Shown one piece after another: positions 53,072 to 61,161 of a stretch of 64,000 nucleotides of DNA. Origin of the DNA: Hymenobacter citatus (lineage in GTDB: Bacteria > Bacteroidota > Bacteroidia > Cytophagales > Hymenobacteraceae). The notes beneath the pieces are model-generated. The model was not told where the DNA came from, did not search any database, and saw only the letters and a list, made by a program, of their open reading frames with translations. Each line of letters begins with the position of its first letter. Positions within the stretch are counted from its first letter, which is position 1. A program made the translations under genes and the position numbers. The stretch is from positions 1 through 64,000 of the forward strand of contig NZ_JACSCY010000016.1 of assembly GCF_014333615.1 (NCBI RefSeq), in the 5' to 3' direction.

Positions 53072-54517
53072 TTACTCCGCCGCGTAGGCAAACGCCAGCG
53101 CCGGGTAGGCGCCTGCTTGCTTGGCCAACGAGGTGGGTAGGGAAACGCTCACCTTATCGCCGCTACGGGTCCACTTCACCGATTTGCCGGTTTGCAGCAG
53201 CGTCATTTTGCTACCCTTCTTCGGGAGGTTGCCGGTCCAGGTGAGGGTAGTGGGGGCGGCTTGGGTTTCGGGGAGCAGGGCAATGGCGTAGCGGGTGTTT
53301 TTTTTGCCTTGGGTGAAGTAGGTGCTGCCGTCCTGGTAACGGTCGGTAGCGCGGGTGCTGTAGATAGCGTCGCCGTTCACGTCCAGCCACTTGCCGATGG
53401 CGAGCAGGCGCGTTACGGCTTGCTGGTCCAGGGTACCGTCGGGCTTGGGGCCGACGCCTAGCAGCAGGCTGCCACCCTTGGCTACCACTTCTACCAGCGA
53501 GTGGATGATTTTGGTGGGCGACTTATACGTGTCGTTGGGCACATAGCCCCAGTTGTTGGCCAGCGTGAGGCAGCTTTCCCAGGGGTTGTCGATTTTGTGG
53601 TCGGGCACGCGCTGCTCGGGCGTCTGGTAGTTCTCGTAGGGGCCGTGCACGGTGCGGTCTACCATCAGCAGACCGGGCTGGGCCTGGCGGGCCATGGCGG
53701 CAATGCGGGGCATGTTCACCTCCTGGCTGAACTCGGGGATGGGGGCGCCCCAGGCGCGCACTTCGTCGGTCACGGTTTCGCGGGGGCGCACCCAGCCGCC
53801 ATCCAGCCACAGGATGTCCATGGCGCCGTAGTCGTGCATCAGCTCGCTGATCTGGTTGTAGGTGAAGTCCTGGTAGTTTTTCCAGCGCCAGGGGTACTTC
53901 TTGATGTCGTAGTTGACGTTGCGGTTGGGCGTGGCGTATTTCGACCACCAGAAATCCTGCGAGTGCCAGTCGGGCTTCGAGAAGTAGGCCCCAATCATGA
54001 AGTCCTGCTTCCGAAACGCGTCGAAGATGTACTTGGCCACGTTGGCCTTGGGGTTGTCTTTGAACGGGCCGTTGGTGATTTTGAAGTCCGACTGCTGGGT
54101 GTCGAACATATTGAAGCCGTCGTGGTGCTTGGTGGTGAACACCAGGTAGCGCATGCCGGCCTTTTTGGCCACGCTGGCCCACTGCTCGGGGTTGAAATTC
54201 ACCGGGTTGAAGTCCTTGTTCAAGCCCCAGTACCACTTTTTGTAGTCGTTGTAGGCCACGGTGCTGTCGCGCTCTACCCAATCCTCGGAGCACAATTGCC
54301 ACGATTCAATAATACCCGGCACCGCGTACAGACCCCAATGCAGAATCAGCCCGAATTTCTGATCCTGCCACTTATCCAACTTCTTCTTCACCAGCGGGTC
54401 GGTGGGCGCCTCGTACAGCGTTGATTGCTGGTGAATGCCTTGCTCCTGAGCTTGCCCGGCACGAGCACAGAGCACAGAAAAAGCAGCCAAAGCCAACGTA
54501 CGGGTAAATAAATTCAT
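53072..54517 (-). CDS. GH29 alpha-L-fucosidase
   Basis: Encodes 481 aa from the ATG at 54517, which starts a signal peptide (MNLFTRTLALAAFSVLCARAG); the frame is open to 54610 without signal features. The barrel has WQDQKFGLILHWGLYAVPGI, YLVFTTKHHDGFNMFDT and the nucleophile Asp239 in MDILWLDGGW. A C-terminal beta-sandwich follows. Retaining exo-fucosidase; the sequence form (YYVPND..SLLLGVGPKPDG) is compatible with either broad-specificity GH29-A or alpha-1,3/4-specific GH29-B. The acid/base cannot be placed by eye. A TGTGCGCGCAAA site lies about 115 bp upstream, matching the sites near the LacI-family gene. Confidence 0.93.
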   Translation of the reverse strand: MNLFTRTLALAAFSVLCARAGQAQEQGIHQQSTLYEAPTDPLVKKKLDKWQDQKFGLILHWGLYAVPGIIESWQLCSEDWVERDSTVAYNDYKKWYWGLNKDFNPVNFNPEQWASVAKKAGMRYLVFTTKHHDGFNMFDTQQSDFKITNGPFKDNPKANVAKYIFDAFRKQDFMIGAYFSKPDWHSQDFWWSKYATPNRNVNYDIKKYPWRWKNYQDFTYNQISELMHDYGAMDILWLDGGWVRPRETVTDEVRAWGAPIPEFSQEVNMPRIAAMARQAQPGLLMVDRTVHGPYENYQTPEQRVPDHKIDNPWESCLTLANNWGYVPNDTYKSPTKIIHSLVEVVAKGGSLLLGVGPKPDGTLDQQAVTRLLAIGKWLDVNGDAIYSTRATDRYQDGSTYFTQGKKNTRYAIALLPETQAAPTTLTWTGNLPKKGSKMTLLQTGKSVKWTRSGDKVSVSLPTSLAKQAGAYPALAFAYAAE

Positions 54518-54630
54518 AGAGAAGAGCGGTTGAACGGCGGGTAAGAAGTAGCGAAGCGGAACATACACATTCCGCCTACCTGCTTCCAATATAGCAAAGC
54601 ATTGCAACAAAGTATTGCTAAAATCAAAAA

Positions 54631-54642
54631 TGTGCGCGCAAA
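54631..54642. promoter_or_regulatory. Candidate operator before fucosidase gene
   Basis: TGTGCGCGCAAA within AAAAATGTGCGCGCAAACGC, close to AAAAATGTGCGGGCACACGC at 31586. It lies 114 bp upstream of the GH29 start. Confidence 0.5.
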
Positions 54643-54694
54643 CGCACCGCGTCCGTGTGTAAACAACCCTAAATCAGCAATCCATAAAATGCTG

Positions 54695-57277
54695 TTACTG
54701 ACTAGCCGCAGTAGTGCCCTTTTCGCCTACCAATTTCTCTGCCCGAAACACGTTATCAGCCGCCTGCAATACCTTCGCTTTCAGCTTCGGATTGTAGGTA
54801 GGGTTTGCCTGCAAAAAGTCGCGCACCACGGCCGCGGCGGTGGGTGTCTGGTACCACCGAAACGTGGCCTGCAACCAGCTTTGCGGAAAGAAAATGTCGC
54901 CGGTTTGCTGGATTTCTCCGAGCAGCGCCAGGCTCTGCGGCAGGTATTTTTCGGAGGTAGCAGCGCGCAGTGGGTGGTGCAGGTAGCCCAGCGCCGAGAG
55001 CACCCAGGCTTCTTTCTGCCGATTCTTTTCCTCGGCCAAGCCCGCAAAAAACGCATCCCGCGTGGCCACATCATCCGACAGTGCCGGCAACAGATACTGC
55101 AAGCGCAGGCGCCGGTCGGGGTTTTGGATGCGCTGGAGCTGGGTTTGCAGGAGTTGCTCATGGCCGGGGTAGGCGCGCAGGGCCAGCGCGGCGGCCAGGT
55201 CGGTGTAGTCGTCTTCCGAGAGCTTCACGCCCGTAGGCGGCTGCTTGGTTTGCCAGATAGTGTGCAGCCGGTCCTGCGCTTCGCGGCTCAGTGCAATGCT
55301 GGCGTAGGTCTTGAACAGCTGCTTTTTCTTGTTCGGGGCTTCTACCTGCTGCATGGCCTGCCACAGCTCCGGCTCCAGGGTAGCGGCCAGCGCCGGGCGC
55401 TGCGCCAGCGGCGTGAAGCGCCAGAACACGGTGCCCAGCTGATCGAGCAGCAAGTTCAGGTTCAGCTCTTCCTGCTCCTGCGCCAGCAACGGCCGCACCA
55501 GCGCCAGCAGCTGCGCGGGCGACACTGCTTGGCCCGCCAACATATTCTCCGTGAGATTGATATACGCGGCGGCGCGCATCACCGGGCTTTGCAGCCGCCC
55601 CAGGTAGGGCAAGCTCTGCGCATCCACCGGAAACAACCCATACCCCTGCCCCGACGAGTTGAACAGCACAAACCGCGGCGCGGGCTTGCCCTCCGCTTCG
55701 CGCACGCGTACCTTATCGGCGAGCATGTCCACTGTCAGCTCCTCCACGTGGTCGGCGTAGACCAGCGCCACCTCAAACTGCTGCGGCCACACACGGCGGC
55801 TGCCGTCTTCGCCTTTCTGGTCGATGGTGAAGCGCTTGATTTTGCCGTTTTGCACGCGCAGCCAGTAGTCGAACTGCGGGCGGCCGGGCTCGTTCACCCA
55901 CACCCGGTTCCAGGCTTGCAGGTCGGTGGGCGTGCGCTCGTCCAGAATCTGGATCAGGTCGGGCCAGGTGGCGTTGTGGTAGGCGTAGCGCCGGAGGTAG
56001 GCGCGCAGGCCGTCGCGGAAGGCCTCCTGGCCCATCAGCCGTTCCAGCTGGCGCATCATAATGGGCGCTTTGTGGTAGATGATGTTACCGTAGAGCGAGC
56101 CGGCGTCCTGCAAGTTATCCAGCGGCTGCCGAATGGGGTTGGCCCCGGCCGTGCGGTCCACGGCGTAGGTGGCGGGGTAATGGTCGGTGAGGAATTTTAG
56201 GTCGAAATTGCCGTCGGGCTGGGTCACCACGCTGATTTTGTCGGCCATGAAGTTGGCAAACACTTCCTTGGTCCACACGTCGTCAAACCAGCGCATGGTC
56301 ACCAAATCGCCAAACCACATGTGGGCCGTTTCGTGGGCCAGCAGGTTGGCGCGGGCGTTCAGCTGGTCGCGGGTGGCGCCTTCGTCCAGAAACAGCGTAC
56401 TGGCTTTGTAGTCGATGGCACCCGCGTGCTCCATGCCGCCGTACTGGAAATCGGGCAGCGCCGCAAAATCGAACTTGCGGAAGGGGTAGGGAATCTGGGT
56501 GTACTCGGTCAGAAACTTCAGCGCTCCGGCCTGGATATCGAAAATCGGCCCCAGGCTGCGGCTGATTTTATCCTGATCGGTCTCGCGGTAATAGAGGTGC
56601 ATGGGCCGCCCCTCCGGCTGGCGCGCCGTGTGCCGAAACTTGCCCGCCACAAACGCAAACAGGTAGGTGCTGATGGTATCCGAAGGCTGAAAGCGGTAGG
56701 TCTGCCGCGCCCCTACCCTGCTCGAATCGGCCACCGGGCCGTTGGCCACCGCCTGCCACGCGGCGGGCACCGTGAGCGTGAGGTGAAACACGGCCTTCAC
56801 GTCGGGCTGATCGAAGCAAGGAAACACCGTGCGGGCGCGGTCGGGCACCAGCAGCGTGTAGAGGTACTCCGGGTTACGGTTCAGCGACAAGTCGCCGGCC
56901 GTGAAGTCGATGCTCACGCGGTTCTCCCCTACCCGCAACGCTGCCGCCGGCACCACCACATGCTCCTGCTGCACCGTGAGCGGCTGCGGCTGCCCGTTCA
57001 CCACAATGCGGGTTACGTGGTCGGGCTTTTCCTTGAAGTCGAGTTGCAACGGCGCGGTGTTTTCCAGCAGTTGAAAGCTGATTTCCTCGGTGGCCGGAAT
57101 CGGCTCCGTCACCTGCGGCGGCACGTTGAAATGCAGCCGGTACGCCACCTGCCGCAACACCCGCGCCCGGTGTTGCGCTAGCTCCTGCGACACGCCGGTA
57201 GTAACCACTGGCCCCTGCGCGTGGCTGGGGGTAGGAAGAAAAGGAAGCAGGAACAGCAGGTGTTTGGCGGAGAGCAT
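54695..57277 (-). CDS. M1-family metallo-aminopeptidase
   Basis: Encodes 860 aa from the ATG at 57277 with a signal peptide (MLSAKHLLFLLPFLPTPSHAQ); the frame stays open to 57379, but that part is translated from a family-B repeat. The catalytic domain has GGMEHAGAI (280-288, exopeptidase motif GxMEx with His for Asn) and the zinc site HETAH (His315, His319) followed by Glu338 in WTKEVFANF. The N-terminal beta-domain and a long C-terminal helical domain of ERAP/PepN type are complete. A secreted or periplasmic aminopeptidase that trims N-terminal residues from peptides. It is on the same strand as the glycan locus and may help use glycoproteins. Confidence 0.93.
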   Translation of the reverse strand: MLSAKHLLFLLPFLPTPSHAQGPVVTTGVSQELAQHRARVLRQVAYRLHFNVPPQVTEPIPATEEISFQLLENTAPLQLDFKEKPDHVTRIVVNGQPQPLTVQQEHVVVPAAALRVGENRVSIDFTAGDLSLNRNPEYLYTLLVPDRARTVFPCFDQPDVKAVFHLTLTVPAAWQAVANGPVADSSRVGARQTYRFQPSDTISTYLFAFVAGKFRHTARQPEGRPMHLYYRETDQDKISRSLGPIFDIQAGALKFLTEYTQIPYPFRKFDFAALPDFQYGGMEHAGAIDYKASTLFLDEGATRDQLNARANLLAHETAHMWFGDLVTMRWFDDVWTKEVFANFMADKISVVTQPDGNFDLKFLTDHYPATYAVDRTAGANPIRQPLDNLQDAGSLYGNIIYHKAPIMMRQLERLMGQEAFRDGLRAYLRRYAYHNATWPDLIQILDERTPTDLQAWNRVWVNEPGRPQFDYWLRVQNGKIKRFTIDQKGEDGSRRVWPQQFEVALVYADHVEELTVDMLADKVRVREAEGKPAPRFVLFNSSGQGYGLFPVDAQSLPYLGRLQSPVMRAAAYINLTENMLAGQAVSPAQLLALVRPLLAQEQEELNLNLLLDQLGTVFWRFTPLAQRPALAATLEPELWQAMQQVEAPNKKKQLFKTYASIALSREAQDRLHTIWQTKQPPTGVKLSEDDYTDLAAALALRAYPGHEQLLQTQLQRIQNPDRRLRLQYLLPALSDDVATRDAFFAGLAEEKNRQKEAWVLSALGYLHHPLRAATSEKYLPQSLALLGEIQQTGDIFFPQSWLQATFRWYQTPTAAAVVRDFLQANPTYNPKLKAKVLQAADNVFRAEKLVGEKGTTAASQ

Positions 57278-57344
57278 AGCGGGCGTTGTTTCCGCCGAAA
57301 GTACGGGAGGACGGTGGAAAACTGACGGTAAAACAGGCAAATAC

Positions 57345-57450
57345 ATTGTCATCCTGAGCGCAGCGAAAGACCTTATCACCGAAGAACAAGCCGTTGTTAC
57401 GCCTGTCGTTCTCGCGTGATAAGGTCCTTCACTGCGTTCAGGATGACAAT
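57345..57450. repeat. Family-B inverted repeat
   Basis: About 35-bp arms (57345-57379 with 57416-57450) with several mismatches. The loop, in reverse complement, again contains the GACAGGCGTAACAACGGCTT-like sequence of the other B copies. Confidence 0.92.
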
Positions 57451-57496
57451 ATTAAATGCTGCTTCATCAGCAACGATAGGCGCGTGCAACGCGCCC

Positions 57497-58774
57497 CTAC
57501 ACCAACAAGGCCAGGAAATCGGGTTTACCGTTGAGGTATTCGTAGCTGAAGCCTTCTTCCACCATGCGGGCCTTAATCAGCTCTTCATCACCGGATTTTT
57601 GCACCTCGATACCGACGAATACCGGGCCTTTTTCCTTGTTGTTTTTCTTGATGTACTGGAAGTGGATGATGTCCTGCTCGGGTTGCAGCACGTTGTTGAC
57701 GAAGGTGCGCAGGGCGCCGGGCTGTTGGTTGAAGGTCACCATGAAGTAGTGCTTGAGTCCCTGGAAGCGTAAGGCGCGCTCCTTGATATCCTCCATGCGG
57801 GTGATGTCGTTGTTGGAGCCGCTGATGACGCACACCACGTTTTTGCCCCGGATTTCGGCGGCGTACTGGCGCAGGGCCGAGATGCTGAGCGTGCCGGCCA
57901 GCTCCAGCACGATGCCTTCCTCGTTGTACATCTTCAGCAAGTCGGCGCACACCTGGCCCTCGGGCACCAGCACCACATCGTCGAGCAGCTCGCGGCAGAG
58001 CTGGTAGGTTAGCTCGCCGGGGCACTTCACGGCCGCGCCGTCCACGAAGCTCTCAATGGTTTCCAAGGCCCGCCGCTCTTGGTGCACTTTAATGGAATCG
58101 TGCATGGAAGGCGCGCCGGCCGGCTGCACGCCAATGAGCTTGGTATGCGGACTCAGCTGCCGAAACACGCTCCCTACCCCCGAAGCCAGCCCGCCGCCAC
58201 CAATCGGCATAAAGCAATAGTCGATGCTGAACGTGGCCTGTTGCAGTGCCTCCAGCCCCACCGTGGCCTGGCCCGCCACAATGGCCGGGTCATCAAACGG
58301 ATGCACAAAAGTGTACTCGTGGACGTCGCAGAAGGCTTTGGCCTCGTGGTAGGTATCGTCGAAGGTAGCACCACTGAGCACTACCTCCACTTGCTCTTTG
58401 CCGAACAGCCGCACCTTATCGACCTTCTGGGCGGGCGTGTTGGCGGGCATGAAAATATAGCCGCGCACGCCCAGCAGCTGGCAGGCATGAGCCACGCCCT
58501 GCGCGTGGTTGCCCGCCGAGGCGCACACCACTTCCCTACCCCCCGGCGCGGGTGGCAGCGTGACCATCTTGTTGTACGCCCCCCTAATTTTATAGGAACG
58601 CACCACCTGCAAATCCTCGCGCTTGAGGTACACGGCGGCCTCGTAGGTGCGCGAGAGCCACAGATTTTGCAGCAGCGGCGTCTTCAAAATCACGCCTTCC
58701 AGCGTGCGCGCGGCTTGCTGCACGTGGTCGAGGGTGACGGCCGTAGTGGGGATGGAAGTGGCTGGTTCTTGCAT
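57497..58774 (-). CDS. ilvA: Threonine dehydratase (biosynthetic), IlvA
   Basis: Encodes 425 aa. PLP-dependent fold type II: VRSYKIRGAYNKM carries the Schiff-base Lys, CASAGNHAQGVAH the substrate-loop motif, PIGGGGLASGV the phosphate-binding Gly loop, and VISGSNNDITRM the C-terminal core motif. From about residue 335 comes one ACT-like regulatory domain (HYFMVTFNQQPGALRTFVNN), so isoleucine feedback is likely. It converts threonine to 2-oxobutanoate, the first step of isoleucine synthesis. It is the last gene of the ilv cluster and follows the methyltransferase gene; the gap contains a family-H repeat. Confidence 0.95.
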   Translation of the reverse strand: MQEPATSIPTTAVTLDHVQQAARTLEGVILKTPLLQNLWLSRTYEAAVYLKREDLQVVRSYKIRGAYNKMVTLPPAPGGREVVCASAGNHAQGVAHACQLLGVRGYIFMPANTPAQKVDKVRLFGKEQVEVVLSGATFDDTYHEAKAFCDVHEYTFVHPFDDPAIVAGQATVGLEALQQATFSIDYCFMPIGGGGLASGVGSVFRQLSPHTKLIGVQPAGAPSMHDSIKVHQERRALETIESFVDGAAVKCPGELTYQLCRELLDDVVLVPEGQVCADLLKMYNEEGIVLELAGTLSISALRQYAAEIRGKNVVCVISGSNNDITRMEDIKERALRFQGLKHYFMVTFNQQPGALRTFVNNVLQPEQDIIHFQYIKKNNKEKGPVFVGIEVQKSGDEELIKARMVEEGFSYEYLNGKPDFLALLV

Positions 58775-58797
58775 GGGGATATCAATAGGTGAATTAT

Positions 58798-58938
58798 GGC
58801 GCGGGGCTGCGCCCCGTGCCGACTATGCGCAGGCCTCTGGCCTGCCATCGTCGGCGCCGGTAGGAACGTTCGACCAAGTCGTCCTGGCGGGCAGGCCAGA
58901 GGCCTGCGCACAGTCGGCACGGGGCGCAGCCCCGCGCC
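58798..58938. repeat. Family-H inverted repeat with palindromic segments
   Basis: 49-bp arms (58798-58846 with 58890-58938) with one mismatch. Each arm contains GGGGCTGCGCCCC and AGGCCTCTGGCCT palindromes. It lies between ilvA and the methyltransferase gene. Confidence 0.95.
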
Positions 58939-58950
58939 AGTAGCCCCGCG

Positions 58951-59700
58951 TTATTTCTGCGCCACCACGCGCAGGCGTTTGTAATCGGCTACCCATTGGC
59001 CGTTTTGAAACAGCGCGGGTCGTAGCTCCGCTTCCACGGCCGCTAGGATATCGGCTTGCTCCTCGGCGCCTACTCCCGCAAAAAAGTTGGCCCCAAACTG
59101 CTGAATCCAATCGGTGAGGCCGGTTTTAGGGTCGGTAAGCGGGGTAGGCCGGTCGTAGTACTGCACTAGCTGTACCCGGAAACCGTGTTGCTCTAGCAGC
59201 GTGGCGTACTCGCCGGGCGAGGGAAAGTACCACCACTCGACCCGGATATGCGTATGGCCGCGCCGGTGCAAATGGCGCAGCAGTGCGTTGGTAATCTGCG
59301 CTACGTTGCCTTGGCCGCCAAACTCCGCTACCAAGCGTCCGCCGGGTTTCAGGTGCTGGTGCATCTGCCGGGCTACTGCTGCGGCATCGGGCATCCAGTG
59401 CAGAGCGGCATTGGAGAAGATGGCGTCAAAACGCTCCGGCAACTCAAAGGTGGCGCCGTTGCCTACCCGAAAGTCAAGGGTAGGAAACTGCGTGCGGGCT
59501 TTGGCAATCATGCTGGCCGAGGCATCTAAGCCAATAACCTCAGCACCCGCAGCGACTATCTGCTGCGTCAGCTCGCCGGAACCGCAGCCCAGATCCAGGA
59601 TCAGTTCACCCGGTTGCTGGGCCAGCAAATCCAGCAGTCCCGCACCGTATTTGAAGACGAAGGCGTGCTTTTGGGTGTAGGTGTCGGCGTTCCACTGCAT
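58951..59700 (-). CDS. Class I SAM-dependent methyltransferase (Tam-like)
   Basis: Encodes 249 aa. The Rossmann-like SAM fold is clear: motif I ILDLGCGSGELTQQI (about 34-48), VIGLDASASMI, and FDAIFSNAALHWMPD, then HLKPGGRLVAEFGG. The closest family by motifs is trans-aconitate 2-methyltransferase, where the NAALHWMPD block is typical. It starts at the ATG at 59700, with no alternative. It is on the same strand between ilvC and ilvA but is probably not part of isoleucine synthesis; position in the cluster may be accidental. Substrate unknown. Confidence 0.88.
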   Translation of the reverse strand: MQWNADTYTQKHAFVFKYGAGLLDLLAQQPGELILDLGCGSGELTQQIVAAGAEVIGLDASASMIAKARTQFPTLDFRVGNGATFELPERFDAIFSNAALHWMPDAAAVARQMHQHLKPGGRLVAEFGGQGNVAQITNALLRHLHRRGHTHIRVEWWYFPSPGEYATLLEQHGFRVQLVQYYDRPTPLTDPKTGLTDWIQQFGANFFAGVGAEEQADILAAVEAELRPALFQNGQWVADYKRLRVVAQK

Positions 59701-59712
59701 GGCAATCTTTTT

Positions 59713-59900
59713 TAGAGCTAAGGCTAAAAAGCTAGTGCCCCTCCTTAGCCAAGGAGGGGCTAGGGGTGGTTGGTAATCGTTGAACGACGTCTAGCTTTAG
59801 CCCTTAGCTCTAGCATCGTTCAACGATTTTTACCACCCCGCCCTTCGGGCACCCCTCCTTAAAAAAGGAGGGGAACTAGCTTCTAGCTCTAGTTTTTAGC
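59713..59900. repeat. Family-I composite repeat
   Basis: Core inverted repeat GGTAATCGTTGAACGA (59772-59787) pairs with TCGTTCAACGA..TACC (59816-59834). The flanks carry CCCCTCCTTAGCCAAGGAGG-type hairpins on both sides and several TAGCT-rich segments. Confidence 0.85.
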
Positions 59901-59905
59901 TCACC

Positions 59906-60964
59906 TTACGCCTCTACGTTCGTCGTATTCGAGCGCAGCTCGCGCACTTTGGCGCCGGTCTGCCATAGCTCCGATTCGCGTACTTCCTTCAGCTCTTCTT
60001 GCAACTTCTCGCGGTAGTCGGGGGTAGAGCCGCGCTCGATGGTGCGCTTGGCTTCGGCACCGCTGGCCACGCTGTCGTACAGCTCGTTGAGCACGGGCAG
60101 GGTGGCTTCGCGGAACTTGCCTTTCCAGTCGAGGGCGCCGCGCTGAGCGGTTACCGAGCAGTTGGCAAACATCCAGTCCATGCCGTTTTCGCCTACCAGC
60201 GGCACCAGGCTCTGGGTCAGCTCTTCCACGGTTTCATTGAAGGCCTCGGAGGGCGAGTGGCCGCGCTGGCGCAGCACCTGGTATTGCGCCTCAATGATGC
60301 CGGCCAGAGCACCCATCAGCACGCCCCGCTCGCCGGTGAGGTCAGAGTATACTTCCTTTTTGAAGTCGGTTTGGAACAGGTAACCCGAGCCTACCCCGAT
60401 GCCCAGGGCCGTGGCCTTGGTGAAGGCTTCGCCGCTGGCATCCTGGAAGATAGCAAACGACGAGTTCAACCCGCCGCCGGCCACAAACAGGCGGCGCAGG
60501 CTGGTGCCGCTACCCTTGGGTGCCACCAGAATCACGTCGATGTCCTTGGGCGGTACGATGCCGGTTTGGTCGTTGAAGGTCACGCCGAAGCCGTGCGAGA
60601 AGTAGAGCGTTTTGCCGGGCGTAAGTTTCTCCTTGATCTTCGGCCACAGGGCAATCTGGCCGGCGTCGGAGAGCAGGTAGCACACGATGGTGCCGCGCTC
60701 AGCGGCTTCTTCCAGCCCAAACAACGTTTCGCCGGGTACCCAGCCATCTTCTACCGCCTTCTGCCACGAGGCCGAATCTTCGCGCTGCCCCACAATCACG
60801 TTGAAGCCGTTGTCGCGCAGGTTCAGGGCCTGGCCGGGACCCTGCACACCGTAGCCGAGCACGGCAATGGTGTCGTCTTTCAGAAACTCCTGCGCTTTAA
60901 ACAGCGGAAATTCGTCGCGGGTGATTACAGTTTCGTCGACGCCGCCAAAGTTGATGGTTGCCAT
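59906..60964 (-). CDS. ilvC: Ketol-acid reductoisomerase, IlvC
   Basis: Encodes 352 aa, in the range of class I KARI. The Rossmann NAD(P)H loop reads LGYGVQGPGQALNLRDNG, whereas most KARIs have GYGSQGHAHA. SHGFGVTF, VILVAPKGSGTSLRRLF, and the catalytic helical part (DLTGERGVLMGALAGIIEA, YQVLRQRGHSPSEAFNETVE) are intact, with metal ligands Asp and Glu. It converts 2-acetolactate or 2-aceto-2-hydroxybutyrate to the 2,3-dihydroxy acid in valine and isoleucine synthesis. Third in the cluster, after ilvB and ilvN. The gap to ilvN is 197 bp and holds two repeats. Confidence 0.95.
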   Translation of the reverse strand: MATINFGGVDETVITRDEFPLFKAQEFLKDDTIAVLGYGVQGPGQALNLRDNGFNVIVGQREDSASWQKAVEDGWVPGETLFGLEEAAERGTIVCYLLSDAGQIALWPKIKEKLTPGKTLYFSHGFGVTFNDQTGIVPPKDIDVILVAPKGSGTSLRRLFVAGGGLNSSFAIFQDASGEAFTKATALGIGVGSGYLFQTDFKKEVYSDLTGERGVLMGALAGIIEAQYQVLRQRGHSPSEAFNETVEELTQSLVPLVGENGMDWMFANCSVTAQRGALDWKGKFREATLPVLNELYDSVASGAEAKRTIERGSTPDYREKLQEELKEVRESELWQTGAKVRELRSNTTNVEA

Positions 60965-61008
60965 GATGGAAATGTTGAGTGTTAAGGGTTGAATGTTGAG
61001 TTATTGGG

Positions 61009-61040
61009 GTAGAGACACAATATTTTGTGTCTCGTCGTTG
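61009..61040. repeat. Solo arm of family-D repeat
   Basis: A hairpin with GAGACACAA..TTGTGTCTC that matches the right arm at 7129-7160 in reverse complement at 31 of 32 positions; no second arm is nearby. Confidence 0.9.
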
Positions 61041-61069
61041 CTGATGTTTCTATCGTTTCCGCTCCGTGT

Positions 61070-61156
61070 CCCAGGGTTGAAACCCTGGGCTATTGATGAT
61101 TTGCGGAAGGGTAAAACGGTTTGTCTGCTCCGTAGCCCAGGGTTTCAACCCTGGGT
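61070..61156. repeat. Family-J inverted repeat with palindromic arms
   Basis: CCCAGGGTTGAAACCCTGGG (61070-61089) and its inverted copy at 61136-61155 pair with each other, and each is a near-palindrome by itself. Confidence 0.93.
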
Positions 61157-61161
61157 CATTG

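Noticed and set aside
57278..57379. N-terminal extension of the M1 aminopeptidase
   Set aside because: The extra residues (MIRSFAALRMT...) are translated from a family-B repeat, and the signal peptide begins at 57277.
60965..61161. Leader-peptide attenuator or T-box before ilvC
   Set aside because: The hairpins are members of repeat families D and J found elsewhere, and no run of Ile, Val or Leu codons is present.
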